DNA of 60,920 bases. Origin: an uncultured Pelagibacteraceae bacterium. GTDB lineage: Bacteria; Pseudomonadota; Alphaproteobacteria; Pelagibacterales; Pelagibacteraceae. A model generated the notes under the pieces. That model made no database searches. It saw only the letters and a list, made by a program, of their open reading frames with translations, and was not told where the DNA came from. Of the stretch, positions 42,599-52,273 are shown one piece after another; position 1 is the stretch's first letter, and each line of letters begins with the position of its first letter. Made by a program: the position numbers and the translations under genes. Location: positions 1-60,920 of the forward strand of contig CACDSX010000004.1 of assembly GCA_902555655.1 (NCBI GenBank). The letters run 5' to 3'.

Positions 42599-44041
42599 AT
42601 GGATAAAACATATTTTTTAAGTCAATCTACATCATTAATATTAGTAATTGTTATAAGTTTAATATTTGTTTTTTTAGGCCTATATAATTCAAAAAAATAT
42701 CAAGGATTAAATAATTATTTAACTGCAAATAGAAATATTGGATTATTTTCTTTAACAACAAGTTTGACTGCTTCAGCATTAGGAGCGTGGATTTTATTTG
42801 GTCCAGCCTCAGCTGCAACATGGGGAGGAATTGGAGCTATAATAGGATATTCATTAGGTACAGCTTTTCCAATGTTTTTTCTAATATATTTAGGAGAAAA
42901 AATAAGGAAAGAATTTGCTAAAGGATCATCTTTAATTGAGTTTATGAGAAAAAAGTTTGGAAAAAGTTTATTCAAACTTATTCTATTAATGACAATTTTT
43001 TATATGTTTATTTTTTTATGTGCTGAAGTCACAGCGATCGCTGTTTTGATAAATTATATATCAGGTACTGAACTTTGGGTTACTGCTTTAATTGTACTAT
43101 TATCTACACTTGCATATACTTTGTACGGAGGTCTAAGAGCATCAATATTTACAGACAATATACAAATGGTTGTAATTGGGATTCTTTTATTGATTTCGTT
43201 TGTATATATAAATTCTTTTACAGGATCAGAATTTTCCTTTGAGTTTATAAAAGAAAAAAATCCTCAACTTTTAAGCTCATCTTATATACCAAGTTATACA
43301 GCTGGTTTAACTTTTTTTATTGCAGTTGCTGCTACAAACTTGTTTCACCAAGGTAATTGGCAAAGAGTATATGCAGCAAAAAATTTTGAAACTTTAAGAA
43401 AAAGTTTAATTATATCTTTCTTTATAATTGTACCTGTAGTTTTTTATATGGGATTTACTGGGATGGTTGCTTTTTCAATAGATCCAACAACTAGACCCGA
43501 TCTAGGTTTTTTTACATTATTACTTAAAGAACAAACAGAGTTGTTATCTTTATTTATTATTGTACTTGGTTTAGCGTTAACAATTTCTACAGTTGATACT
43601 TTAGTAAATGCAATATCAAGCCTAATTGTTGTAGACGGTAAAGCAACTTTTAATTTGAATAAAAAAACAAATTATTTATATTTTTCCAAATATATAATTT
43701 TATTTTTATCTTTAATTTCTTTCATTATTGCATCTAAAGGATTTGATATATTATATTTATTTTTATTGGCTGATTTATTTTGTTGTGCTTTTGTGTTAAC
43801 TGTTTTTTACAGTTTTTATAACAAGAATATTAATGAAAGAACTGCTTATGTATCAATTATTATAGGATTAATAGGAGGTTTTTTAATGTTCCCTTCACCC
43901 GATTTTTCAATAAGTTTACTTGTTGGAATATTAATGCCTAAAGAACTGTTTGGACCTTTTGTAGCACAATCATTATTATTTTTGTCTTTTGTAATTGCAA
44001 CTTTTTTACCTTTAGTAGTTTTAAAAGCTAAAAAGTTTTAA
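42599..44041 (+). CDS. thiV: Sodium:solute symporter under TPP control (ThiV-like)
   Basis: 480 residues with about thirteen membrane helices; SSS-family motifs include TASALGAWILFGPASAATWG (helices 2-3), GGLRASIFTDNIQMV, and a later QGNWQRVYAAKN. A TPP riboswitch precedes it. In SAR11, a TPP-linked SSS member called ThiV has been proposed to import the thiamin pyrimidine precursor HMP, which these cells cannot make. The assignment relies on the riboswitch plus family; the substrate is not proven by sequence. Confidence 0.88.
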   Translation: MDKTYFLSQSTSLILVIVISLIFVFLGLYNSKKYQGLNNYLTANRNIGLFSLTTSLTASALGAWILFGPASAATWGGIGAIIGYSLGTAFPMFFLIYLGEKIRKEFAKGSSLIEFMRKKFGKSLFKLILLMTIFYMFIFLCAEVTAIAVLINYISGTELWVTALIVLLSTLAYTLYGGLRASIFTDNIQMVVIGILLLISFVYINSFTGSEFSFEFIKEKNPQLLSSSYIPSYTAGLTFFIAVAATNLFHQGNWQRVYAAKNFETLRKSLIISFFIIVPVVFYMGFTGMVAFSIDPTTRPDLGFFTLLLKEQTELLSLFIIVLGLALTISTVDTLVNAISSLIVVDGKATFNLNKKTNYLYFSKYIILFLSLISFIIASKGFDILYLFLLADLFCCAFVLTVFYSFYNKNINERTAYVSIIIGLIGGFLMFPSPDFSISLLVGILMPKELFGPFVAQSLLFLSFVIATFLPLVVLKAKKF

Positions 44042-44088
44042 TATTACCCGATTGTATTAGATGAATAAATGGCTATATATCTGTCTCA

Positions 44089-45024
44089 ATGACAGACAAT
44101 CAGATAATTATTAATGATCTTTCAAAGGTGTATGATAATGGCTTTAATGCACTAAAAAAAGTTAGTCTTAAAGTTAAACAAGGTGAAATTCTTGCAATGC
44201 TTGGACCAAATGGTGCGGGTAAGACAACTTTAATTAGTATAATTTGTGGGATTGTTACCCCAACTTCTGGCACTGTTACTATAGATGACTTTGATATTAT
44301 CAAAGATTATCGTGAAACAAGGTCTAGAATTGGAATGGTTCCTCAAGAGTTAAATTTAGAATCTTTTGAAACAGTTTTTGATACCGTTTCATATTCACGA
44401 GGCTTATATGGTAAATCTCCAAAACCAGAACATATAGAAAAAATTTTAAAAGATTTGAGCTTATGGGACAAAAAAGATCAACGATTAAAACAGTTATCTG
44501 GTGGAATGAAAAGAAGAGTTCTTATTGCAAAAGCTTTATCTCATGAGCCAAAAATATTATTTTTAGATGAACCAACTGCTGGAGTAGACGTTGAACTTAG
44601 AAGAGACATGTGGATGGTTGTTGATGATCTTAGAAAAACAGGGGTCACTATTATTTTAACTACTCATTATATCGAGGAAGCTGAAGCTATTGCTGACCGT
44701 GTTGCTGTTATTAATCAAGGTGAAATCATAGTTGTAGAAGACAAAAAAGAATTAATTAAGAAAATGGGACATAAAAAATTGAATATTGAATTACAGGAAA
44801 AAATCGCTGAAATTCCTAAAGATTTAGTCAAATATAATCTTGAAATAGATGATGAACATATGTCTTTAATCTATACTTATAATGTTGGAGCCGAAAAAAC
44901 TGGTATTACTAATTTGTTACAAGATTTAAAAGATACTGGTTTAAAATTAAGAGATTTAAAAACAGAACAAAGTAATTTGGAGAAAATATTTGTTAATTTA
45001 GTTAAGGAGAATAATGAAATTTAA
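44089..45024 (+). CDS. ABC-2 type exporter, ATPase subunit
   Basis: 311 residues. Walker A GPNGAGKT (about 39-46), signature [15 protein letters not shown], Walker [13 protein letters not shown], and an H-loop TTHYIEEAE. The family exports drugs, polysaccharide parts or lipids; the substrate is not known. It overlaps the permease gene by 11 bases. Confidence 0.92.
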   Translation: MTDNQIIINDLSKVYDNGFNALKKVSLKVKQGEILAMLGPNGAGKTTLISIICGIVTPTSGTVTIDDFDIIKDYRETRSRIGMVPQELNLESFETVFDTVSYSRGLYGKSPKPEHIEKILKDLSLWDKKDQRLKQLSGGMKRRVLIAKALSHEPKILFLDEPTAGVDVELRRDMWMVVDDLRKTGVTIILTTHYIEEAEAIADRVAVINQGEIIVVEDKKELIKKMGHKKLNIELQEKIAEIPKDLVKYNLEIDDEHMSLIYTYNVGAEKTGITNLLQDLKDTGLKLRDLKTEQSNLEKIFVNLVKENNEI

Positions 45025-45781
45025 TTATTACGGTTTTAAAGCCATATATTTTCATGAGATGAATAGATTCTATAGAACAGTAGGTCAGTCTCTTCTTTCA
45101 CCAGTAATATCTACATCATTATATTTCGTTGTTTTTGGCTCAGTGATTGGTGGTTATATTCAAAAAATTGATGGTGTAAGTTATGGCTCATATATTGTTC
45201 CAGGTTTACTAATGCTAACATTGCTTACCCAGTCCATAAGTAACACTTCATTTGGAATATTTTTTCCAAAATTTAATGGAACTATTAATGAGATTTTAGC
45301 AGCACCTATCTCAACACTTGAGACAGTTTTGGCTTTTGTTGGGGCAGGGGCTACCAAAACTTTAATAGTTGGTGCTGTGATCTATGTCACCGCCTTATTT
45401 TTTGCTGAAGTGACAGTAGAGTATCCAATGTTAATGATATTCTTGTTAGTTTTGGTTTCTTTTACTTTTGCATTATTTGGTTTTTTAATTGGAGTTGTAA
45501 GTAAAAACTTCGAACAAATGTCTATCATTCCATCATTGGTTATTACACCAATGGTTTTTTTAGGAGGAAGTTTATACTCATTAGATATGTTACCACCATT
45601 CTGGCAAACTGTTTCTTATTTTAATCCAGTAGTTTATTTAATTGATGGGTTAAGATTTTCATTTTATGGAATATCAGATTTTAATATATGGATAAGTGTA
45701 GGTTCCATGGTATCATTTTTAGTGATTTGTGTGATTGCTGTCTCAATATTATTAAAAAAAGGCTATAATATTAAATCTTAG
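45014..45781 (+). CDS. ABC-2 type exporter, permease subunit
   Basis: 255 residues, six membrane helices, with the ABC-2 block [26 protein letters not shown] (about 178-203). It pairs with the ATPase upstream. It is convergent with the dmdA candidate: the two stop codons overlap at 45778-45781, leaving no room for a terminator between them. Confidence 0.9.
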   Translation: MKFNYYGFKAIYFHEMNRFYRTVGQSLLSPVISTSLYFVVFGSVIGGYIQKIDGVSYGSYIVPGLLMLTLLTQSISNTSFGIFFPKFNGTINEILAAPISTLETVLAFVGAGATKTLIVGAVIYVTALFFAEVTVEYPMLMIFLLVLVSFTFALFGFLIGVVSKNFEQMSIIPSLVITPMVFLGGSLYSLDMLPPFWQTVSYFNPVVYLIDGLRFSFYGISDFNIWISVGSMVSFLVICVIAVSILLKKGYNIKS

Positions 45782-46917
45782 GAAGAAGCTAATTTTTTCT
45801 TTGGATCGTAAAAAGGTTTTTCAATTACTTTAGAACTAATCTCATCATCATTTATAATAACTTTTAAATTATTTCCAATATCTGAATTATCAATGTCTAC
45901 TATTGCTAGTGCTATATTCTTTTTTAATCTCGGAGAATATACAGCAGAAGTAACTTTACCAATTTTTTTACTATCTTTATATATTGACCAGAAAGTAGTA
46001 TTTGGTGTTTTTAAAGGGTCACAATTTAATTCTAAACCAACTTGTTTTCTTTTAATTCCACTTTGTTTTATTTTTTTTAAAGAGTCTTTACCTATAAAGT
46101 TTACTTCACTATCTAAATTAACCAACCTATCTAAACCTAGTTCAAATGGATTTGTGTTGATGTCTGCGTCTGCATGATAAGAAAGCATTCCACCCTCAAT
46201 TCTTCTTATCGATGATGTATGACCTGGTTGAAGACCGTGTTCTTTTCCTGCTTCCATTATTTTTTCATAAAGCTGATTACCCTTTGAGCCATCTCTGAGG
46301 AATAATTCATACCCAAACTCACTTGACCAACCGGTTCTTGAAACAATCAAAGGTATTCCATCTAATTCATATTCTCTAAACCAATAATATTTAAGATCTT
46401 TAATATCTTCACCAAATAATTTAATCATTATTTCAGCTGAAGTTGGCCCTTGTAATTGAAGCGGAGATACATCAGGTTCTGTAATATCAACATTTAATCC
46501 TGAATTTACAGCCACCCCTTGAGCCCAAAGTAAAACATCGCTATCAGCAAGAGATAACCAAAAATGGTTTTCAGCTAGCCTTAAAAGCACAGGATCATTA
46601 ATTATTCCACCTTTATCATTTACAATTAATACATATTTACATTGACCAACTGATAATTTTGATAGATCTCTAGGTGTAATTAATTGGATAAATTTGTAAG
46701 CATCTGGACCTGTAATTTCTACTTGCCTTTCAACTGCAACATCACAAAGAATAGCTTTTTCAATTAAATTCCAAAAATTTTGCTCAGGGCTTCCAAAATC
46801 TCTTGGTATATACATATGATTATAAACTGAAAAACCTGTTGCTCCCCATTTTACAGTTGAATCAAAGTATGGTGATTTTCTAATTTGAGTTCCAAATCCA
46901 AAATTTTTATTTATCAT
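45778..46917 (-). CDS. dmdA: Dimethylsulfoniopropionate demethylase candidate (DmdA)
   Basis: 379 residues from the ATG at 46917; a TTG at 46938 would add seven residues. Length and blocks fit DmdA well: RKSPYFDSTVKWGATGFSVY, YNHMYIPRDF, CDVAVERQVEITGPDAYKF, HFWLSLADSDVLLWAQGV, SPLQLQGPTSAEIM, SRTGWSSEFGYELFLRDG and IRRIEGGMLSY. DmdA moves a methyl from DMSP to THF, giving methylmercaptopropionate. It is the shorter of two GcvT-type demethylases here. Non-DmdA relatives share most motifs, so phylogeny is needed to be certain. Confidence 0.72.
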   Translation of the reverse strand: MINKNFGFGTQIRKSPYFDSTVKWGATGFSVYNHMYIPRDFGSPEQNFWNLIEKAILCDVAVERQVEITGPDAYKFIQLITPRDLSKLSVGQCKYVLIVNDKGGIINDPVLLRLAENHFWLSLADSDVLLWAQGVAVNSGLNVDITEPDVSPLQLQGPTSAEIMIKLFGEDIKDLKYYWFREYELDGIPLIVSRTGWSSEFGYELFLRDGSKGNQLYEKIMEAGKEHGLQPGHTSSIRRIEGGMLSYHADADINTNPFELGLDRLVNLDSEVNFIGKDSLKKIKQSGIKRKQVGLELNCDPLKTPNTTFWSIYKDSKKIGKVTSAVYSPRLKKNIALAIVDIDNSDIGNNLKVIINDDEISSKVIEKPFYDPKKKLASS

Positions 46918-46958
46918 AGGGGCTCTTAACACACACAATAAATATTACAAAGCATTAA

Positions 46959-46988
46959 AATAACCGACCCATTTGAGGGTCGGTTATT
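46959..46988 (-). terminator. Terminator after isocitrate lyase
   Basis: A perfect 12-bp stem AATAACCGACCC with its complement, a 6-base ATTTGA loop, and TTTTA on the minus strand after it. It is 33 bases past the aceA stop and separates it from dmdA. Confidence 0.83.
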
Positions 46989-47020
46989 TATTAATCTAAT
47001 ACACAAGAGGAATTGTTTTA

Positions 47021-48295
47021 TTAGAACTGTTCAGACTCAGTAGAGCCATCCATTGCCGTTGTTGAGCTTTTTCCACTACTTATAGTATTGGAAACAGCAT
47101 CAAAATAAGAAGTACCTACTTCTCTTTGGTGTTTAACACTAGTGTAACCATCTTTTTCTCGAGCAAATTCTTGTTGTTGAATTTTTGAATAAGCAGACAT
47201 ACCTTCTTTTTTATATTTTTCTGCTAACTCAAAAATTGCAATATTTTGAGTATGAAATCCTGCAAGAGTTATAAACTGAAATTTGTAACCCATCTTACTG
47301 ATTTCCTGTTGAAAAGAAGCAATCTCTTCGTCAGACAAATGCTTTTTCCAATTGAATGAAGGAGAACAATTGTAAGCTAAAAGTTTTCCTGGAAATTTTT
47401 CGTGAATAGCGTCTGCAAATTTTTTTGCCTCTTCAAGATTAGGTGTAGCAGTTTCACACCAAATTAAATCTGAATAAGGTGCATAAGCTAATCCTCTAGA
47501 TATTGCTTGATCAATTCCTGCTTTAACATAATAAAAACCTTCTGGTGACCTTTCACCTGTTAAGAAAGGTTTATCATTATCATCATGATCATTTGTGATT
47601 AATTTTGCAGCATTTGCATCTGTTCTTGCTAATATAATTAAAGGCACATCAGCTATGTCAGCAGCTAATCTTGCAGCTTTTAAATTTTTAATCATTATAC
47701 CCGTTGGCACAAGAACTTTACCACCCATATGACCACATTTTTTTTCACTAGCTAGTTGATCCTCAAAGTGAACACCAGCAGCACCTGCTTTAATAAATTT
47801 CTTAGCAAGTTCAAAAACATTTAATGGTCCACCAAAACCTGCTTCTCCATCAGCAATAATTGGTAACATGTAATCAACCCTTTTTTCTTTTTTCATGTCG
47901 CCATCTTTTAATTCCATGTGTTGAATTTGATCTGCTCTAATTAAAGCATTATTCATTGATTCAACTAATTTTGGTGCACTGTCATAAGGATATAAAGATT
48001 GGTCAGGATACATTTCTCCAGCACTATTAGCATCTGCTGCTACTTGCCAACCACTTAAGTAAATTGCTTTTAATCCAGCTTTTGCATGCTGCACAGCATG
48101 GTTTCCAGAAAGAGAACCTAAAGTATTTACGTAAGGTTCAGAATTTAATAAATTCCACAATTTGATTGATTGGTGTTTGCACATTGAATATTCAATTTTT
48201 ATTGAGCCTCTTAATCTTTCAACTTCCTCTGGAGTATAATCTCTCTTTATTCCTGCAAATCTTTTAAGGTCGTATGAGATATTTTCTGCGCTCAT
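47021..48295 (-). CDS. aceA: Isocitrate lyase
   Basis: 424 residues, full length. The active-site loop is KKCGHMGGK (about 194-202), with [30 protein letters not shown] and [11 protein letters not shown] all present. It splits isocitrate to glyoxylate and succinate at the entry to the glyoxylate shunt. It is downstream of an operator array and a 53-residue ORF, and divergent from the ScfR-type regulator, whose family controls this gene in other bacteria. Confidence 0.97.
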   Translation of the reverse strand: MSAENISYDLKRFAGIKRDYTPEEVERLRGSIKIEYSMCKHQSIKLWNLLNSEPYVNTLGSLSGNHAVQHAKAGLKAIYLSGWQVAADANSAGEMYPDQSLYPYDSAPKLVESMNNALIRADQIQHMELKDGDMKKEKRVDYMLPIIADGEAGFGGPLNVFELAKKFIKAGAAGVHFEDQLASEKKCGHMGGKVLVPTGIMIKNLKAARLAADIADVPLIILARTDANAAKLITNDHDDNDKPFLTGERSPEGFYYVKAGIDQAISRGLAYAPYSDLIWCETATPNLEEAKKFADAIHEKFPGKLLAYNCSPSFNWKKHLSDEEIASFQQEISKMGYKFQFITLAGFHTQNIAIFELAEKYKKEGMSAYSKIQQQEFAREKDGYTSVKHQREVGTSYFDAVSNTISSGKSSTTAMDGSTESEQF

Positions 48296-48358
48296 TGTTT
48301 TTATCCTGTGATGTTAAATGTTATTAGTAAGAAATGAATTAAGTTGAACGAATAAGAA

Positions 48359-48520
48359 TTAGTTTGAGTCGTTTAGGGTCTCAACTAGATCTTTCATTCC
48401 ACTTGAACCCCAATCACAATGATCATCTCTCATGTAGATTCCTCTGCTATTATGTCTAGCAAGGTCTTCATGTTTTATGATTTGAGCCTCATTTGCATTG
48501 TTTTTTAATTTTTCGTCCAT
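48359..48520 (-). CDS. 53-aa ORF between the operator array and aceA
   Basis: ATG at 48520 opens a 53-residue frame on the minus strand that ends 63 bases before the aceA start. The protein is acidic with a central IYMRDDHCDWGSSGMKDLVE segment containing a possible metal or catalytic His-Cys-Asp cluster. No homology is recognised. It lies on the expected aceA transcript, so it may be translated with it. Coding-like composition, not proof of expression. Confidence 0.55.
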   Translation of the reverse strand: MDEKLKNNANEAQIIKHEDLARHNSRGIYMRDDHCDWGSSGMKDLVETLNDSN

Positions 48521-48533
48521 GTAAATTTTATAA

Positions 48534-48621
48534 TTTACAGGATTTACAAAATCTACAAAAAAGATTAAAATGCTTGTAAATTAAGGAAAAAAATTGTAAA
48601 AATAAATTTACAAAATTTACA
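48534..48621. promoter_or_regulatory. Operator array of TTTACA repeats between aceA and the ScfR-type gene
   Basis: TTTACA occurs at 48534, 48543 and (as TCTACA) 48552, then at 48607 and 48616, each step exactly 9 bases. Inverted TGTAAA copies lie at 48575 and 48595; the latter with 48607 forms a palindrome around AATAAA. RamB/ScfR-type regulators bind AT-rich TTTGCAAA-like sites, so this fits an autoregulatory and aceA operator. Confidence 0.68.
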
Positions 48622-48631
48622 AATAGAAAAT

Positions 48632-50062
48632 ATGAGTCAATTAGATTTAAAAATTGGTCCAAAAATCAAGGCTTTTCGAAGACAGTTAGGACTTCAAGCT
48701 AATAAACTTGCTGAAGAATTAAACATTTCTCCTAGTTATCTAAATCTCATCGAAGGAGGAAAAAGAAAAATTGACGGAGATTTACTCTTAAATATTTGTG
48801 AAAAACTTAATATTGAACTTTCTCAACTAACTTCCAAAACAGATTTAAATCTAGAAAACACTTTATCAGAGATATTAGATGACAAGCTATTTGAGGATCT
48901 AGACATTTTGGGTCCAGAGGTAAAAGATCTTGTAGGAACAAATCCAAAAATAGGAAAAGCTATAGTTAGATTAGGTGATATTCTAAAAAAAAAAGATCAT
49001 GAAATGATAAATAAGATTGAAACAATATCTGGTAAAATTGTTGATAACAGAAAAAACTCATTTCCTGGTGAAGTTATATCAGATTTTTTACAAGAAAATA
49101 AAAATTATTTTCCTAAACTAGAAGATTTTGCAAATAAAGTTTTTGAAAATGTTCAAAAAAATAATAGAACTAGATACATTGCTCTATGTGATTATTTAAA
49201 ATCAGAATATGGAATAACAGTCAAAGATGTGATTCCAGAAGAAGATAAACCTTTTTCAAAAATTTATAGTAAAAATAAAAAAGAGTTACTTTTAAGCGAT
49301 TATAGTTCTTTGGAAACAAAAAAACTTCATGCAGCAGCACAAATAGCACAAGAAGGTGCTAATATAGAAATTGAAAATTATTTATCTAAATTTACATTCC
49401 CATCTGATGAGTCTAAAAAATTAACCAAGGTAGCATTGTTAAATTATTGTGGTGCTGCTATTTTAATGCCATATAAACTCTTTCATACAGAATGCAAAAA
49501 ACTTAAATATGATTTGGAGTTATTACAAAATACTTTTGCTACATCATTTGAACAAGTTGCTCATAGAGTAACTTGTTTACAAGATCCAAAACTTCCAGGT
49601 ATTCCTTTTCATTTTCTAAGAGTAGATATGGCTGGAAATATTTCTAAAAGATTTTCACTATCTGGAATTGAAATACCGAGATATGGAGGTGCTTGCCCAC
49701 GATGGAATGTTTACTCAGCTTTAACAAGACCAGGTGTTATCCAAGCTGCTGTAAGTAAAATGACGAATGGTGAAAAATATGTTTGTATTGCGAGAACAGT
49801 TGAAAAGGGTATAGGAAGATTTGGACAATCAAAAAGTATTCTTTCCATTGGACTAGGATGTGAAGCTAAATATGCTAAAGACTTTGTTTATACTGAAAAT
49901 ATAAATATTAATGATAAATCAACTGAAATACCAATTGGCGTTTCTTGTAGAACCTGCGATAGATTAGACTGTTCACAAAGAGCCTTTCCTCCTTTACACA
50001 AAAAGTTTGATGTTGATATTAATTCAAGAGGTGTTTCTGTGTACGTTGGTGATAAAAGTTAA
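48632..50062 (+). CDS. XRE-family short-chain acyl regulator (ScfR/RamB-type)
   Basis: 476 residues. N-terminal HTH_3 domain (about 10-65: IKAFRRQLGLQANKLAEELN, ISPSYLNLIEGGKRKIDGDL), an ImmA/IrrE-like middle without the HExxH zinc motif, and a C-terminal Cys-rich domain with VSCRTCDRLDCSQRAFPP (about 440-457), the DUF2083 signature. This is the RamB/ScfR architecture that senses acyl-CoA-type signals and controls glyoxylate-shunt or propionate genes. It is divergent from aceA with a repeat array between them. Confidence 0.88.
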   Translation: MSQLDLKIGPKIKAFRRQLGLQANKLAEELNISPSYLNLIEGGKRKIDGDLLLNICEKLNIELSQLTSKTDLNLENTLSEILDDKLFEDLDILGPEVKDLVGTNPKIGKAIVRLGDILKKKDHEMINKIETISGKIVDNRKNSFPGEVISDFLQENKNYFPKLEDFANKVFENVQKNNRTRYIALCDYLKSEYGITVKDVIPEEDKPFSKIYSKNKKELLLSDYSSLETKKLHAAAQIAQEGANIEIENYLSKFTFPSDESKKLTKVALLNYCGAAILMPYKLFHTECKKLKYDLELLQNTFATSFEQVAHRVTCLQDPKLPGIPFHFLRVDMAGNISKRFSLSGIEIPRYGGACPRWNVYSALTRPGVIQAAVSKMTNGEKYVCIARTVEKGIGRFGQSKSILSIGLGCEAKYAKDFVYTENININDKSTEIPIGVSCRTCDRLDCSQRAFPPLHKKFDVDINSRGVSVYVGDKS

Positions 50063-50076
50063 CAGAAATTGATGCT

Positions 50077-50241
50077 ATGCTTAAATTTATAATTCCAGCT
50101 ATTATTTTTTTTCTTGTTGTTCTTTTTTGGGAAAAAATAAATGAAAAAATATATAAAAAATTTAATATCAAAATTAATTATATTATCTTAATCATTTTTC
50201 TACTAGTTCTAGGAACGATTTTCACCTTATTGTATTTTTAA
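50077..50241 (+). CDS. 54-aa two-helix membrane protein
   Basis: ATG at 50077 opens a 54-residue frame ending five bases before the GNAT gene. Residues 4-18 and 35-53 are hydrophobic, with a Lys-rich loop (EKINEKIYKKFNIK) between. Unknown function. It fills the gap between the regulator and the acetyltransferase gene. Confidence 0.45.
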   Translation: MLKFIIPAIIFFLVVLFWEKINEKIYKKFNIKINYIILIIFLLVLGTIFTLLYF

Positions 50242-50246
50242 TATAA

Positions 50247-50516
50247 ATGAATAATATTGATTTATCTGATTACAAATTATCTGAATCTGAAGGAATTTTT
50301 ACTTACAAAAATTTAAATACAACAATAGGTTTCGTAAGATTTAATATAAATGGAGAGGTTGAATATATTTTTGTAAATCCAATTTTTAGAAAAAAAGGAT
50401 TTGCTAAAAAATTGTTAAGTTTAGTTAAAAAAAAAATAGGAAAAAAATTGATTTTTCAAAAACCTATAAGTCCACTAGGGTTAAAATTATTGAAATCATT
50501 AGATAAAAACGCTTAA
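50247..50516 (+). CDS. Small GNAT-type acetyltransferase
   Basis: 89 residues, only the core of a GNAT fold. The acetyl-CoA loop is EYIFVNPIFRKKGFAKKLLS (about 44-63, with RKKGFAKK for Q/R-x-x-G-x-A/G). It resembles the YjdJ/Gcn5-related small family (N-acetyltransferase of about 90 residues). The substrate is unknown. Nine bases separate it from the next gene. Confidence 0.65.
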   Translation: MNNIDLSDYKLSESEGIFTYKNLNTTIGFVRFNINGEVEYIFVNPIFRKKGFAKKLLSLVKKKIGKKLIFQKPISPLGLKLLKSLDKNA

Positions 50517-50525
50517 TTCTAATTT

Positions 50526-51098
50526 ATGATAGAAATTCTTAAAAAAAAATTTAAACCAAGAATTAAAGCTCGAATTAGAAAAAATAAGCAAATTTTAAAT
50601 AAAAATATTGATAATTTCTTTGATTGGGTAAAAGGAGCCGAACTAGTGGAGCTTAAAGAATGTAATACTAATGAAGATCCAGTTAGACCTGAGTTAGATA
50701 ATGTTTTCAGAAGAAGTTATGGAAGAAAAATTTATGGTGTTAAATATATGGGTGAAATTCATGCTGTAATGTGTTTTGCCTACACAAACCAAATACCAAA
50801 GAATGTTGAAGAACTAGGAAAACTCAGCCATGATGCTTATTTGCAAAGTGCACAAAGGGATCAAAACATTGGACAAATAGCAATAGCATATACTGTTTGG
50901 TCAAAAAAAAGAGGGGGTGGCAAGTTAATTGTGAAAGAAGTATTTAAAAAAATTAAAAATTCTAATCATCTTGATAGATTAGTAACTTTGTCACCGTTAA
51001 CTGAAATGGCAACAAAATTTCATAGTAATAATGGTGCAAAACTTTTACAAGTAAACGAAACTACACAAAATTTTGAATATTTGATTGAAAAAAAATAG
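50526..51098 (+). CDS. Hypothetical 190-aa protein, GNAT-like
   Basis: 190 residues with a basic N terminus (KKKFKPRIKARIRKNKQILN). The middle segment SKKRGGGKLIVKEVFKKI could be a GNAT-like acetyl-CoA loop, and the C terminus ends LSPLTEMATKFHSNNGAKLLQ, which resembles the motif B of GNAT proteins. The fold assignment is a guess. It lies nine bases after a small GNAT gene. Confidence 0.6.
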   Translation: MIEILKKKFKPRIKARIRKNKQILNKNIDNFFDWVKGAELVELKECNTNEDPVRPELDNVFRRSYGRKIYGVKYMGEIHAVMCFAYTNQIPKNVEELGKLSHDAYLQSAQRDQNIGQIAIAYTVWSKKRGGGKLIVKEVFKKIKNSNHLDRLVTLSPLTEMATKFHSNNGAKLLQVNETTQNFEYLIEKK

Positions 51099-51106
51099 CT
51101 TCATCG

Positions 51107-52273
51107 ATGGAAAAATTTAATTGGAATTATCCCACAACTATGTGGATTGGTGAAAATCGAATTAAAGATTTAAGTTTAGCTTGTAAAAATTTAGGAATTA
51201 ACAAACCATTATTGGTTACTGATAATGCTTTATCAAAAACAAAAATTATTACATATGCTTTAAAAATATTAAAGAAACAAAATATTCTTGTCGAAATATT
51301 TTCCAATGTAGTAGGGAATCCCACAGGCAAAAATGTAAGTGATGGTGTTGATTTTTTTAAAAAAAAAAAATGTGATGGTATAATAGCATTTGGAGGAGGT
51401 AGTGGCTTAGATGTAGGAAAAGCTATTGCTTTTATGTCTTGTCAAAAATTATCATTATGGGATTTTGAAGATGTAGGTGATAACTGGACTAAAGCAAATT
51501 CAAAAGAAATAGCACCAATCATTGCTGTTCCAACAACTGCAGGAACAGGATCTGAAACTGGTAGAGCATCTGTAATTTTAAATGAAAATACAGGTGTAAA
51601 AAAAATAATTTTTCATCCAAAGTTTTTACCTTCGATTGTTATCTTAGATCCAACTTTAACTATTGAACTTCCACCAAAAATTACTGCAGCAACTGGTATG
51701 GACGCACTAGCTCACAATTTAGAAGCTTATTGTGCTCCAGGTTATCATCCAATGGCAGATGGTATAGCTTTAGAGGGAATGAAACTAATTAATCAATCAT
51801 TGTTAACAGCATTTAAAGATGGTTCTAATATTCAAGCAAGAATGAATATGTTGACAGCAGCCAGCATGGGGTCTACTGCATTCCAAAAAGGCTTAGGTGC
51901 AATACATTCATTAAGTCATCCAGTAAATGCATTAAATAATATTCATCATGGTTTATCCAATGCTATATTTATGCCCTATGTTTTGACCTTCAATAAAGAC
52001 TCGATAGAAAGTAAGATAATAAATATTTGTAAATATCTGGAGTTAAAAGAGCAGTCTTTTGAAGGATTTATAAATTGGATATTAGATTTAAGAAAAAAAT
52101 TAAATTTACCTCATAAATTATCAGAGGTAATTAAGAGCGAAGATCTTGATGTTGAGAAATTATCGAAAATGGCTCTAGATGACCCCTCGACATCAACAAA
52201 TCCAAAGAAAATGTCTATTGACCACATGAAGGATTTATATGAACATAGTATGTCAGGAAAACTATTTAAATGA
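51107..52273 (+). CDS. Iron-containing alcohol dehydrogenase
   Basis: 388 residues, group III Fe-ADH. The NAD site is GGGSGLDVGKAIA (about 97-109), followed by PTTAGTGSETGRASVI. The metal ligands lie in DALAHNLEAYCAPGYHPMADG (Asp and His) and HSLSHPVNALNNIHHGLSNA (two His, about 265-284). It oxidises an alcohol to an aldehyde or the reverse; the substrate is unknown. The stop overlaps the start of the amidotransferase gene (ATGA). Confidence 0.92.
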   Translation: MEKFNWNYPTTMWIGENRIKDLSLACKNLGINKPLLVTDNALSKTKIITYALKILKKQNILVEIFSNVVGNPTGKNVSDGVDFFKKKKCDGIIAFGGGSGLDVGKAIAFMSCQKLSLWDFEDVGDNWTKANSKEIAPIIAVPTTAGTGSETGRASVILNENTGVKKIIFHPKFLPSIVILDPTLTIELPPKITAATGMDALAHNLEAYCAPGYHPMADGIALEGMKLINQSLLTAFKDGSNIQARMNMLTAASMGSTAFQKGLGAIHSLSHPVNALNNIHHGLSNAIFMPYVLTFNKDSIESKIINICKYLELKEQSFEGFINWILDLRKKLNLPHKLSEVIKSEDLDVEKLSKMALDDPSTSTNPKKMSIDHMKDLYEHSMSGKLFK

